Notes: generated by a model from the letters alone, not told the origin. A stretch of 25,674 bases of DNA from Phenylobacterium sp. CCH9-H3 (GCF_001557235.1 NZ_LSJI01000064.1:1-25674); one strand, 5' to 3'; shown: positions 1 through 8,165, numbered from the stretch's first letter. Made by a program: numbers and translations.

Positions 1-1
1 G

Positions 2-787
2 CGGGGGTCAGACCCACTCGACCTTGGTGATCTCGTAGGACTTGCCGCCGCCGGGAGGGCCACGCTGCCGCTGTCCACCCGGATGCTGAAATGGAGCGAA
101 GGGCGCACCTTCGTCGTCCAGCTCCAGGACCCCAAGGCGCCCCTCGACGCCTTCGACCTGGTGGTCCCCCCCGAACATGACGGCCTCACCGGCCCCAACG
201 TCTTCCCGATCCTGGGCGCGCCCAACCGCATCACCGCCGAGAAGCTGGGGCTGGAGTTCGCCCGGTTCCAGGAGCGGCTGGCGCCCCTGCCCCATCCGCG
301 CGTCGCCGTGATCGTCGGCGGAAAATCCAAGGCCCACGACCTGTCGCCGGCCCGGGCCCGCGCGCTGGCCGCCGCGATCGCCGCCGCAGTCGAGGGGGCC
401 GGCGGCGCCCTGCTGCTGTCGTTCACGCGGCGCACGCCGCCCGCGGCGCGGGAAGCGATGACCGCGGCCCTGCGCCATCTGCCCGGCATGATCTGGGACG
501 GGGCGGGCGAGAATCCCTACTTCGCGTTCCTGGCCGCCGCCGACGCCATCCTGGTCACGGAGGACTCCACGAACCTCGCCACCGACGCCGCGGCGACGGG
601 CAAGCCGCTCTTCGTGCTTCCCATGGACGGCCGCAGCGCCAAGCTCGCCCGGTTCCACGCCGAACTGCAGCGACGCAACATCGCGCGTCCCTTTGTCGGC
701 GAGTTGACAGCGCCGCCTTATGCGCCCCTGCTAGAAACTGATCGAGCCGCCCGCGAACTGCTGCGCCGTTACGACGGATCGGCCTGA
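2..787 (+). CDS. ELM1-family protein (COG3660-like), N-terminally truncated
   Basis: The frame is open from the first bases and ends at TGA 785-787. Recognisable family motifs are GRATLPLS, GRTFVVQLQDP, FDLVVPPEHD, VIVGGKSK, LLLSFTRRT, AILVTEDSTN and KPLFVLPMDG, with a C-terminal PPYAPLLETDRAARELLRR. These match the bacterial ELM1 family, annotated as mitochondrial fission ELM1-like and resembling GT-B glycosyltransferases; the bacterial function is unknown. Family members are about 320-340 residues. Here only about 247 residues look homologous, beginning near position 44, so about 70-80 N-terminal residues are missing. The first 14 or so codons are antisense to the greA-like tail. A caller might start at ATG 83, but homology extends upstream of it, so that is not the native start. 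Confidence 0.75.
   Translation, partial: RGSDPLDLGDLVGLAAAGRATLPLSTRMLKWSEGRTFVVQLQDPKAPLDAFDLVVPPEHDGLTGPNVFPILGAPNRITAEKLGLEFARFQERLAPLPHPRVAVIVGGKSKAHDLSPARARALAAAIAAAVEGAGGALLLSFTRRTPPAAREAMTAALRHLPGMIWDGAGENPYFAFLAAADAILVTEDSTNLATDAAATGKPLFVLPMDGRSAKLARFHAELQRRNIARPFVGELTAPPYAPLLETDRAARELLRRYDGSA
8..58 (-). pseudogene. greA: C-terminal tail of transcription elongation factor GreA (fragment)
   Basis: Read on the minus strand, these codons end in PGGGKSYEITKVEWV and a TGA stop. This closely matches the C-terminus of GreA proteins (the E. coli protein ends PGGEVEFEVIKVEYL). GreA binds RNA polymerase and stimulates cleavage of backtracked transcripts. Only about 17 of roughly 158 residues are present. 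Beyond position about 60 the same frame reads antisense to the ELM1 gene and no longer resembles GreA, so the gene is broken within the window. The match is short, so identity is probable rather than certain. The fragment may reflect a genomic rearrangement or a chimeric assembly end. Confidence 0.5.
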
Positions 788-916
788 CGCCGGCTGCGGC
801 TCAACTTTAGGCTAGGTTTTCTCGCCCGGCTCGCGCCTCGCGGTAACTTTGTCTAAGGTTTTGTGGATAGCCTGCCCGCAAGGGACACCAACCGATTCGT
901 ATACGGGGGCCGCACA

Positions 917-3178
917 GTGGCGACGTACTTCTTTGAGGAAATGACCGCTGCTCAGGCGGCGTCCTTCAATTCCGCGACCGACCAGATGATCTTCACCAAC
1001 CAGACGGTCACGGCCGCCCAGGTGTCGGTCAGCTTCGTACCCTTCACCGTCAACACGCCGGACTACGTCGTGCTGACCGCGCCGACCAAGACGCTGCAGT
1101 TCTCGGATCCGGGCGGCTTCCGCGCCACCTCGAACACGGGCGGCTCGGCCGCCATCTTCGCGGACAGCTCGCTGCTCTACGCGGGCACGACCGGGGACGA
1201 CACGGTGCTGGGCGGCGCCGGCGCCGACGGCCTCTACGGCGGCACGGGCGACGATTCCCTCCGCGGCGCCGCCGGCAACGACGTGCTCCAGGGCAACCAG
1301 GGCGAAGACACCCTGAACGGCGAAGCCGGCGACGACGTCATCTACGGTGGCCGCGACAATGACGTCATCGACGTCGGCGCGTTCAGCAGCGCCTCGGTCC
1401 TGCAGTTCGCCCAGGGCAACCTCGGCGACGACACCATCACCGGCGGCGCGGGCCTCGACCTGCTGCTGGGCGGCCAAGGCAACGACAGCATCAACGCCAC
1501 GCAGGGCGGCAACGACTACGTCCTCGGCAACCTCGGGAACGACACGATCGCGGGTTCGGCCGCCGGTTCCGACACGCTCGGCGGTCAGGACGGCGACGAC
1601 AGCATCCAAGGCAACGGCGGCGCTGACTCGCTGGATGGCGGCATCGGCGCGGATACGATCACCGCCGGCGGCGGCGCCGACACCATCAACGCGGGTGACG
1701 GCAACGACACGGTCAACGGCGGCGCGGGTAACAACAACATCTCGCTCGGCGCGGGCGACGACACCCTCGCCAGCGCTGGCGGCGCAGACGTCATCGACGG
1801 GGGCGCGGGCGCCAACTCGATCAACGCGGGGGATGGCGACAACACCATCACCACCGGAGCGGGCAACGACAGCATCGTCAGCGGCACGGACGCGGACCTG
1901 ATCACCACGGGTGATGGCAACGACACCGTGGCGGCGGGCGACGGCGCCAACCGGGTCACGACCGACGCCGGGACCGACAGCGTCACCACGGGCACGGGCG
2001 ACGACACGATCAGCACCGGCACGGGCAACGACACCATCGCCGGCGGCGCGGGCGTCAACTCCATCGACGCCGGCGCGGGCGCCAACGTGATCTCGATCAC
2101 TGGCGGCGGTGGCACCGTCATCGGCGGCGAAGGCAACGACACCGTCACCGGATCCACGGCCGCGGTGTCGATCAGCACCGGTGCGGGCGACGACACGGTT
2201 TCCACCACCAGCGGTCACGCGACCATCGCGCTTGGCGACGGCGTCAACAGCCTCGCCTCCGGGACCGGCAACGACTCCGTGACCTCCGGCTCCGGCGCCG
2301 ACAGCCTCTCCACCGGCGACGGCAACGACAACGTGAGCGCCGGCGAAGGCGCCAACACGGTCGACGCGGGGAACGGCAACAACACCGTCACCACCGGCGG
2401 CGGCGCGGACAGCGTCTCGACGGGGACCGGCAACGACTCCGTCAACGGGGGCGCCGGCAACGACACGATCTCCGTCTCGACCACCACCGCGGGCGGCGTC
2501 GACCTGGTCAACGGCGGAGCCGGCGACGATATCATCACCTTCGGCGGCCGCGCGGCCATCCAGGGTGGCGAAGGCGCCGACACCATCACCGGCGGCGGCT
2601 CCGACGACAACATCGTCGACGGCGGCGCGGGCGCCAACAGCATCACCACGGGCGGCGGTTCGGACACCATCACCGCCACCGGCGGTAACGACACGATCAC
2701 CGCGGCCGCGGGCAACGACAGCATCGGCGCGGGCGAAGGCGCCAATGTCGTCAGCGGCGGCGCCGGGACCGACACCATCACCGCCGGCTCGGGCACGGAC
2801 ACCATCACGGGCGGCGCGCTCCGCGACGTGATGACCGGCGGCGGCGGGGCGGACACCTTCGTCTTCGCCTCCGGCGATAGTGGCGTGGCCAGCTCCGGCT
2901 CCATCGACACGATCACCGACTGGGCCGCGGCCGACTTCATCGACATCGACGACGCCGGCTCGGGGGCGAACTACGTCGAGATCACCTCGGCGACCGACTT
3001 CGCCGCCGCCCTGGCCGCGGCCAATACGGCGATGGACAGCACGGTCATCTACGTCTCCGTCCTGGTCGGGTCGGACGTCGTGGTCTTCGTCGACGGCGAC
3101 GCTGACGGCACGGCAGACGATGCGATCCTGCTGACCGGCAAGACGCTGGCCGACATCTCTTCGGCCAACTTCATCTAG
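917..3178 (+). CDS. RTX-type calcium-binding secreted protein (S-layer/adhesin-like)
   Basis: A 753-residue protein with a start at GTG 917 reading (M)ATYFFEEMTAAQAASF. An in-frame GTG at 863 would add 18 residues, but the 917 start gives an N-terminus like those I recall in Caulobacterales RTX proteins. A short N-terminal domain (about 1-85) lacks a Sec signal peptide. A long glycine/aspartate/asparagine repeat domain (about 88-648) follows, with GGAGADGLYGG, GDGNDTV and GAGNDSI units. The C-terminal domain has ADTFVF, IDTITDW and DFIDIDD, typical of the uncleaved C-terminal type I secretion signal region. Such proteins fold outside the cell on binding calcium. No ABC/MFP exporter genes are in the window. 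Role as a surface-layer, adhesin or biofilm protein is inference. A strong terminator follows directly, so it is probably monocistronic. Confidence 0.85.
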   Translation: MATYFFEEMTAAQAASFNSATDQMIFTNQTVTAAQVSVSFVPFTVNTPDYVVLTAPTKTLQFSDPGGFRATSNTGGSAAIFADSSLLYAGTTGDDTVLGGAGADGLYGGTGDDSLRGAAGNDVLQGNQGEDTLNGEAGDDVIYGGRDNDVIDVGAFSSASVLQFAQGNLGDDTITGGAGLDLLLGGQGNDSINATQGGNDYVLGNLGNDTIAGSAAGSDTLGGQDGDDSIQGNGGADSLDGGIGADTITAGGGADTINAGDGNDTVNGGAGNNNISLGAGDDTLASAGGADVIDGGAGANSINAGDGDNTITTGAGNDSIVSGTDADLITTGDGNDTVAAGDGANRVTTDAGTDSVTTGTGDDTISTGTGNDTIAGGAGVNSIDAGAGANVISITGGGGTVIGGEGNDTVTGSTAAVSISTGAGDDTVSTTSGHATIALGDGVNSLASGTGNDSVTSGSGADSLSTGDGNDNVSAGEGANTVDAGNGNNTVTTGGGADSVSTGTGNDSVNGGAGNDTISVSTTTAGGVDLVNGGAGDDIITFGGRAAIQGGEGADTITGGGSDDNIVDGGAGANSITTGGGSDTITATGGNDTITAAAGNDSIGAGEGANVVSGGAGTDTITAGSGTDTITGGALRDVMTGGGGADTFVFASGDSGVASSGSIDTITDWAAADFIDIDDAGSGANYVEITSATDFAAALAAANTAMDSTVIYVSVLVGSDVVVFVDGDADGTADDAILLTGKTLADISSANFI
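1181..2860 (+). repeat. Degenerate RTX nonapeptide repeat array inside the CDS
   Basis: The array encodes about 560 residues of GGxGxDxUx-type nonapeptides, interrupted near 1369-1420 by a non-repeat spacer (GAFSSASVLQFAQ). The first units are canonical (GGAGADGLYGG, GEAGDDVIYGG). Later units become rich in Asn, Thr and Ser, for example GANSINAGDG, DNTITTGAG and GNDSIVSG, with Asp replaced by Asn at many positions. At DNA level, versions of GGCAACGACACC recur throughout. The repeats are coding and imperfect, not a CRISPR or tandem satellite. Confidence 0.8.
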
Positions 3179-3201
3179 ATCGAACCCGGTTCGGGTTTTC
3201 G

Positions 3202-3232
3202 GGGCCGCCCTTCGGGGCGGCCCTTTGCTTTT
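3202..3232 (+). terminator. Rho-independent terminator after the RTX gene
   Basis: A perfect 9-bp stem, GGGCCGCCC (3202-3210) with GGGCGGCCC (3215-3223), encloses a TTCG tetraloop and is followed by TTTGCTTTT (3224-3232). A second small hairpin, AACCCG-GTT-CGGGTT with trailing Ts (3183-3199), sits just upstream, so this is possibly a tandem terminator. It separates the RTX gene from the pseG-like operon. Confidence 0.9.
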
Positions 3233-3318
3233 GAGCCGCATCGGCTCATCACGGTGACCATGATCGGCGCCGCGCCCCCTCGCCCCGACCTTGCCCCATT
3301 GCCGGGCGAGGCAAGGCC

Positions 3319-4338
3319 ATGACCGGACCGCGCATCCTCTTCGTCGTCGACGCCGGCCCGGCCGTGGGCGGCGGCCACGTCATGCGCTCCCTGACCCTCG
3401 CCCGGGCGCTCGTCGCCCAGGGGGCGGCCTGCGTGTTCCTCGGACCTCCGATGGCCGGCGAGCTGTTGGACGCCTTCGCCCCCGACGTCCCGCGCATCGC
3501 CGACGAGGATCTGGCCGCCGCCGCCGCCCGCGAGGCCTTCGACGCCATCGTCTTCGATCACTACGGCCTCGCCGAGCCGGACCACCGCGCCATGGCTCGC
3601 GGCCGGCCCGTCCTGGTGATCGACGACCTGGCGGACCGACCGCTGGGCGCCGACATCGTCCTCGACTCCGGCCCCGAGCGGAAAGCCGCCGACTATCTGG
3701 GGCTGACGGACGAGGCGACCCGCCTGCTCCTTGGCCCCACCTACGCGCCTGTCCGCCCCGAATTCGCCGCCCTGCGCGAGCCGGCCCTCGCATGGCGTGG
3801 CGAGCCGGTGCTGCGCATCCTGGTCGCCATGGGCCTCACCGATGTCGGTGGGATCACGGGCCGGGTCGTCGACCTGCTGCGGCCCCGCATCCACGACATC
3901 GGCCTCGACGTGGTCTTGGGCGGCGCCGCGCCCAGCCTGCCGGCGCTGACCAAGATCGCCCGCCGCGACCCGCGTCTGTCCCTGCACGTGGACACGCCGC
4001 ACATGGCCCGCCTGACCGCCGAGGCCGACGTCGGCGTCGGGGCGGCCGGATCCTCCACGTGGGAGCGCTGCGTGGTGGGACTGCCGTCGCTGATGGTGGT
4101 GCTCGCCGACAACCAGCGGGGCGCGGCACGGGCCATGGCCGAACGCGAGGCCGCCCTCGTGGCCAACGCCGCCGCGGCCGACTTCGACCAGGTGTTCGAC
4201 CGCCACCTGATGCGGCTGCTACGTGACGCGAGCCTGCGCCGCCAGCTGGCCGCCACCAGCGCCGGCGTGTGCGACGGCCTGGGCGCCGGCCGCGTCGCCG
4301 AGGCCTTCCTCAACCTGATCGGCGCCCGCGACGCCTGA
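3319..4338 (+). CDS. pseG: PseG-like UDP-sugar hydrolase (pseudaminic acid pathway)
   Basis: A 339-residue GT-B-fold protein resembling UDP-2,4-diacetamido-2,4,6-trideoxy-beta-L-altropyranose hydrolase, which releases UDP before the PseI condensation step. An N-terminal GGGHVMRSLTLA carries the expected catalytic His (H20). FDHYGL lies around residue 80, LVIDDLADR at 98-107, MGLTDVGG at 171-178, and the nucleotide-binding GAAGSSTWERC at 241-251 followed by GLPSL. Length is normal for the family. The ATG is preceded by GAGG about 7 nt upstream. It is the first gene of a + operon with the aminotransferase and GNAT downstream. The usual GGSD-type loop is altered to GLTD, so the substrate could be a related sugar. 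Confidence 0.82.
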   Translation: MTGPRILFVVDAGPAVGGGHVMRSLTLARALVAQGAACVFLGPPMAGELLDAFAPDVPRIADEDLAAAAAREAFDAIVFDHYGLAEPDHRAMARGRPVLVIDDLADRPLGADIVLDSGPERKAADYLGLTDEATRLLLGPTYAPVRPEFAALREPALAWRGEPVLRILVAMGLTDVGGITGRVVDLLRPRIHDIGLDVVLGGAAPSLPALTKIARRDPRLSLHVDTPHMARLTAEADVGVGAAGSSTWERCVVGLPSLMVVLADNQRGAARAMAEREAALVANAAAADFDQVFDRHLMRLLRDASLRRQLAATSAGVCDGLGAGRVAEAFLNLIGARDA

Positions 4339-4408
4339 CCGCAGGGCCTCTAACAGCGTGTTAACCGTGCTGTGGCCCCATGAGCCGGTATTTCCGGAGG
4401 GGACCGGT

Positions 4409-5551
4409 TTGGCCGTCAACCAGGCGCCGTTGCGCAGGACGCATGCTGAGGCCGACACGCGGCTGGTGGTGGCGCGACCGCGCCTGCCCGTGGCCGAAGC
4501 CATCCTCCCCTATCTCCAGCGCATCGACGAAGCCCGCTGGTACTCCAACTTCGGCCCTCTGCTCACCGAGCTGGAAGACCGCTTGGCCCAGCGTTTCGCT
4601 CAAGGCGCCCAGGTCGTCACGGTGGCCAACGCCACGCAGGGTCTAGCCCTCGCACTGCGCGCGATGGACCTGCCGCACGGCGGCTACGTGGCGATGCCCG
4701 CCTGGACCTTCGTGGCCACCGCGCATGCGGTGCTCCAGGCGGGGCTGCGGCCATGGCTGCTCGACGTGGATCCAGAGACGGCGATGCTTCACCCCCGGGC
4801 CGTCACGTCATTGCCCGCCGATCAGCGAAGCGAGATCGTCGCCGTCATCCCGGTCTGCGCTTATGGCGCCCTCTGCGACCTGGACGCATGGAAAGCGTTC
4901 CGCTCGGAAACCGGCATCCCGGTGCTGGTCGACGCGGCTGCGGCCTTCGACGCGCTTGCCGACGCTGGCCTGCCGGCTGTGGTCAGCCTCCACGCCACCA
5001 AGGTCCTGGGCATCGGCGAAGGCGGGTTCGTTGCGACGGAAGACCCGGCCCTGGCCCACCGGATCCGGCAGCTCACCTCATTCGGTTTCGACGGCCGCCG
5101 GGAAAGCCTGGTTCCCGCGACGAACGCCAAGCTGTCCGAGTATGCGGCCGCTGTGGGCCTGGCGGCCCTGGATAGCTGGCCGGCGGACCGCCTGCGTTTC
5201 CTCCTGGCGGCGCAGCACCTCCGGATCGGCCTGATCAGCCAACCCAACGTCCGCTTCCAGGAAGGCTGGGGCTCAGACTGGGCGACCAGCGTCTGCGTCG
5301 TCGGGCTGCCCGACGGCGCAGCCTCGAACGTAGCGGCGTCGCTTGCCGCGGCGGGCGTCGATAGCCGCCAGTGGTGGGGCGAGGGCTGCCACGCCAGCCC
5401 CGCTTTCGCCGACTGCCGCCGCGAAGCCCTGCCGACGACGGAGCGACTGGCGCAATCCACCCTGGGCCTGCCCTTTGCGATCGACCTGGACGGCGGTGAG
5501 ATTGCACGGATCGCGCACGCCCTGGAGCTCGCGCTTACCGCAAGCCCGTGA
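4409..5551 (+). CDS. DegT/DnrJ/EryC1/StrS-family PLP sugar aminotransferase
   Basis: A 380-residue protein if it starts at TTG 4409. I prefer this start because GGAGGGG (4397-4403) sits at ideal spacing; a GTG at 4358 would add 17 residues but has no good ribosome site. Fold-type I features are WYSNFGPL near residue 44, VANATQG at 72-78, AMPAWTFVATAHA at 95-107, VLVDAAAAFD around D175, and the Schiff-base lysine K198 in HATKVLGIGEGG. This HATK form is typical of 4-keto-6-deoxy-sugar aminotransferases of the VioA/FdtB/WecE sort. It is less like PseC, so I would not call it pseC. It acts on nucleotide sugars in the cytoplasm. Its stop overlaps the next gene by GTGA. Confidence 0.85.
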   Translation: MAVNQAPLRRTHAEADTRLVVARPRLPVAEAILPYLQRIDEARWYSNFGPLLTELEDRLAQRFAQGAQVVTVANATQGLALALRAMDLPHGGYVAMPAWTFVATAHAVLQAGLRPWLLDVDPETAMLHPRAVTSLPADQRSEIVAVIPVCAYGALCDLDAWKAFRSETGIPVLVDAAAAFDALADAGLPAVVSLHATKVLGIGEGGFVATEDPALAHRIRQLTSFGFDGRRESLVPATNAKLSEYAAAVGLAALDSWPADRLRFLLAAQHLRIGLISQPNVRFQEGWGSDWATSVCVVGLPDGAASNVAASLAAAGVDSRQWWGEGCHASPAFADCRREALPTTERLAQSTLGLPFAIDLDGGEIARIAHALELALTASP

Positions 5552-6426
5552 TCCACCCATACGCCAGCCGCGCATATGCCGTCGGCCTGGCCGGCGAGGA
5601 GGCGGTCGCCGTTCCCGAATGGGAAACCTACATCGTTCGCCGGCCCATCGCCGGCGGCGGCTGTGATGCGATAGGCGTCTACCCCCTGGCCGTCTTCGGG
5701 CGCGGGGCCGACCTGGCCGGCGGTCTTGAGAGCCTGGCCGACGCGGGCCTGGTTTCCGTCGTCCTGGTGCCTGACCCGCTTCGCCACGAGCCCGCCCAGC
5801 TCCGCACGGCCTTCAGCCTGTGCCGACCGTTCAAGACCCACCAGGTGATCGATCTGGTCCGCGGTCCGTATGATCCGTCCAAGCACCATCGCGAAAGGAT
5901 TCGGCGCGGCCTGCGACGCTGTCGAATGGAGGTCGTTCAACTTGGGACCGTCCTGGAGACCTGGCGCGGTCTCTACGCCGGGCTGGTCACCCGGCGCGAG
6001 ATCGCCGGCGTCGCCGCCTTTTCTGACGCCTACTTCCACGCCCTGGCGAGCGAGCCTGCCCTGACCGCCTTCGCCGCGTTCGTCGAGGACGAGTGCGTGG
6101 GGATGACGCTCTGGTTCGCCGCCGACGGCGTGGTCTACAACCACCTCACCGCCTCCAACGCCCTGGGCTACGCGAACGGGGCCAACTTCGCCCTGTATGA
6201 TACGGCCATCGCGCACTTCGCGGGACAGGGGCCCATGAACCTGGGCGGCGGAGCGGGCTTCAGCGACGCCGACGACGGACTGGCGGCGTTCAAGCGTGGC
6301 TTTGCGAACAGCCAGGTCCAGGCCCATCTCTGCGGCGCCATCCTGGACCCGGCTCGCTACGCCCGGCTGTCCGGGCCGCAATCGACCGACTTCTTTCCCG
6401 CCTACCGCGCGCCCAGGCAGGCTTGA
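5548..6426 (+). CDS. GNAT/FemAB-like acyltransferase
   Basis: A 292-residue protein starting at GTG 5548, overlapping the aminotransferase stop by 4 nt (GTGA), so translation is probably coupled. The central part (HHRERIRRGLRRCRMEV, then LYAGLVTRREI, FAAFVEDECVGMTLWF, VYNHLTASN, ANFALYD and LGGGAGF) has the layout of FemAB/GNAT-fold acyltransferases (DUF482 and related). These proteins N-acylate aminosugars or aminoacyl acceptors. Pairing with the aminotransferase suggests it acylates the amino group that enzyme installs; that is inference. No membrane segment or signal peptide is seen. It ends 3 bp from the stop of the opposing operon. Confidence 0.65.
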   Translation: MIHPYASRAYAVGLAGEEAVAVPEWETYIVRRPIAGGGCDAIGVYPLAVFGRGADLAGGLESLADAGLVSVVLVPDPLRHEPAQLRTAFSLCRPFKTHQVIDLVRGPYDPSKHHRERIRRGLRRCRMEVVQLGTVLETWRGLYAGLVTRREIAGVAAFSDAYFHALASEPALTAFAAFVEDECVGMTLWFAADGVVYNHLTASNALGYANGANFALYDTAIAHFAGQGPMNLGGGAGFSDADDGLAAFKRGFANSQVQAHLCGAILDPARYARLSGPQSTDFFPAYRAPRQA

Positions 6427-6429
6427 AGC

Positions 6430-8133
6430 TCAGGCCGCCGCCCAACGTTCGAACATGGCCCGGAAATCGGCCTCGATCCGCCGGGTGAAGCCTACTTCGT
6501 CTCGGAAGACCGAGGTCTCGAATCCGATCCGCACCCGCGAGCGCAGGGTGTCCAGCGCGCCAGCGTCCGCCGAAAGCGCCAGCGCCCGGGCGACGTAGTC
6601 GTCCCAGTCCTCCGCGATGAGATCCGGCAGACCGCAGGCCAGAACCGCGTTGAGCCCGATGCGGGCATAGAAGTCGGGACCCCGCAGGGTGAGCACCGGC
6701 ACGCCGCTCGCCAGCGCGTCGCAGCTTGTCGTGCCGCCGGGACAAGGCGAGGGATCGAGCGCCAGGTCGATCTCCTGGAAGGACTCAAGATACTCGCGGC
6801 CTTCACTCCGCGCCCGGAATTCGACCCGCTCCATCTCGACCCCATGCGCGGCGAAGCGCGCGCGCGTCATCCGCTGCAGGACAGGATCGATGAACGCGCC
6901 ATATTTCAGGATCAGGCGCGAGCCGGGGCGGCCCAGGAGGATGCGGGCCCAGGCGGCCACGGTCTGGTCACTGAGCTTCACGGGATTGTTGAAGGACCCG
7001 AACGTGACCCGCCCCGTCTCCAGCACCGGAGCCGGCGTGGGGGCCGGCCGATCCGGCGCCGGCCTGTACGGCACCATGACGGGACCGGCGCTCCAGACCT
7101 TCTCGACGAAGAGCGCCTCGACGTCGGGGCCGGCCATGGAGTCGCAGTGGATCACGTAGTCGATGGCGTCGAGCCCGGTCGTCTGGACGAAGTTCATCCA
7201 TGCGACCTGAACCGGCGCAGGCCGCATGGCGAATACACGCAGGCGGCTGCCGGCGGTGTGGCCCCAGAGATCCACGAGCACGTCGATGCCGTCGCTGCGG
7301 ACCATGTCCGCTATGGCCTCGTCGCTCAGGCCCGCGACGCCGCGACGGCGCAGATGCTGCGGCAGCGCCGCCTCCGCCTCGGGTCGCGCGCAGTACAGCG
7401 TGACGTCGACGGCCTCCGGATCGTGCGCCTCCAGGACGGGGGTGACGAACTGATTGAGCTGGGCGCCCGTGAACGTCGGGGCCATGTAGCCAATGCGGAG
7501 TCGGCGCCGCGCCGTGCGGTCAGCGTCGAACCGAGGCTCCGCAGGCGCGAGACCCGCGGCATAGAGCCCAGCCCAACGACGGGCCTCTGCCGCATATCGT
7601 TGTGCGCCATTCTCGACGAAGAACAGGGCGTAGAGCAGGAACTCGTGGACGCTGGGATCGGGGAAAGCGTCTACGGCGGCCTGGAACACGTCCAGCGCCT
7701 CCTCCACGCGCCCCTGGTGCTGTAGGGACAGGCCGTACGAGAGCAGAAGCTGCGGGTTCAGATTCTCGAAGTCGAGGGCGCGGCCGAAGGCCACGCTCGC
7801 GGGCGCCATATAGTGGCGGGCGTAGAGCTGTCTCGCGATGTCCGCGGCGTAGGCGCGCTCCCGACCGAGCCGGGCCACGTCGACCCCCACCTCGCCCATG
7901 AACTGCGTGCTGTGCAGCGCCACAGCGTCGGCCATGGTCGCACGCGCTGCGTCCGTGGCGTCGGCGGCGATGAGGGCGCTGGCCAGCCAGTACCGCGCTT
8001 CGATATCGCCGGGGGCCGATTGCGTAAGGCCGTAGATCAGTTCCGCCGCGGTGCGCGGATCCCCGGCTGCGAGGCATGCCTTGGCCTCGGCCATGATCTC
8101 CGCTGGAGATGCAGTGTCATAGGCGACGGACAT
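6430..8133 (-). CDS. TPR protein with SPINDLY/OGT-like GT41 glycosyltransferase domain
   Basis: A 567-residue soluble protein. The start at ATG 8133 follows GAGGG at 7 nt; the frame stays open upstream but only as a shadow of the preceding gene. Helical TPR-like repeats span about 1-195. The GT41 domain follows from about 210: RLRIGYMAPTF (211-221), VLVDLWGHTAGSRL (285-298), RPAPVQVAWM (304-313), FGSFNNPVKLSDQT with the conserved phosphate-binding Lys K386, and PCPGGTTSCDAL (463-473) with GVPVLTLRG. Where OGT and SPINDLY have the conserved His-Pro/His of the DFxxH segment, this protein has FTGAQLNQF (221-229), so that His is absent. It is likely a cytoplasmic O-glycosyltransferase for a protein acceptor. 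The general design, TPR plus glycosyltransferase, recalls the Caulobacter flagellin glycosyltransferase FlmG; orthology is not claimed. Last gene of the minus operon. Confidence 0.82.
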   Translation of the reverse strand: MSVAYDTASPAEIMAEAKACLAAGDPRTAAELIYGLTQSAPGDIEARYWLASALIAADATDAARATMADAVALHSTQFMGEVGVDVARLGRERAYAADIARQLYARHYMAPASVAFGRALDFENLNPQLLLSYGLSLQHQGRVEEALDVFQAAVDAFPDPSVHEFLLYALFFVENGAQRYAAEARRWAGLYAAGLAPAEPRFDADRTARRRLRIGYMAPTFTGAQLNQFVTPVLEAHDPEAVDVTLYCARPEAEAALPQHLRRRGVAGLSDEAIADMVRSDGIDVLVDLWGHTAGSRLRVFAMRPAPVQVAWMNFVQTTGLDAIDYVIHCDSMAGPDVEALFVEKVWSAGPVMVPYRPAPDRPAPTPAPVLETGRVTFGSFNNPVKLSDQTVAAWARILLGRPGSRLILKYGAFIDPVLQRMTRARFAAHGVEMERVEFRARSEGREYLESFQEIDLALDPSPCPGGTTSCDALASGVPVLTLRGPDFYARIGLNAVLACGLPDLIAEDWDDYVARALALSADAGALDTLRSRVRIGFETSVFRDEVGFTRRIEADFRAMFERWAAA

Positions 8134-8165
8134 GTGGGCTCCCTCAGTCCGGGCCACGATCCCCC

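Noticed and set aside
1181..2860. CRISPR-like or tandem DNA repeats
   Set aside because: The periodicity follows 9-codon protein repeats with variable codons and no constant repeat/spacer pattern.
812..3241. Long open frame on the minus strand across the RTX gene (809 codons)
   Set aside because: It is the antisense shadow of a GC-rich repeat gene; its translation is low-complexity Val/Ala/Gly/Asp/Arg with no recognisable domain, while the plus frame has clear RTX structure.
4409..5551. Assignment of the aminotransferase as PseC
   Set aside because: The lysine motif is the HATK form of other 4-keto-sugar aminotransferases rather than the HPVK form I associate with PseC.
4861..6381. Minus-strand open frame opposite the aminotransferase and GNAT genes
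   Set aside because: It spans two well-supported plus-strand genes and shows no domain of its own.
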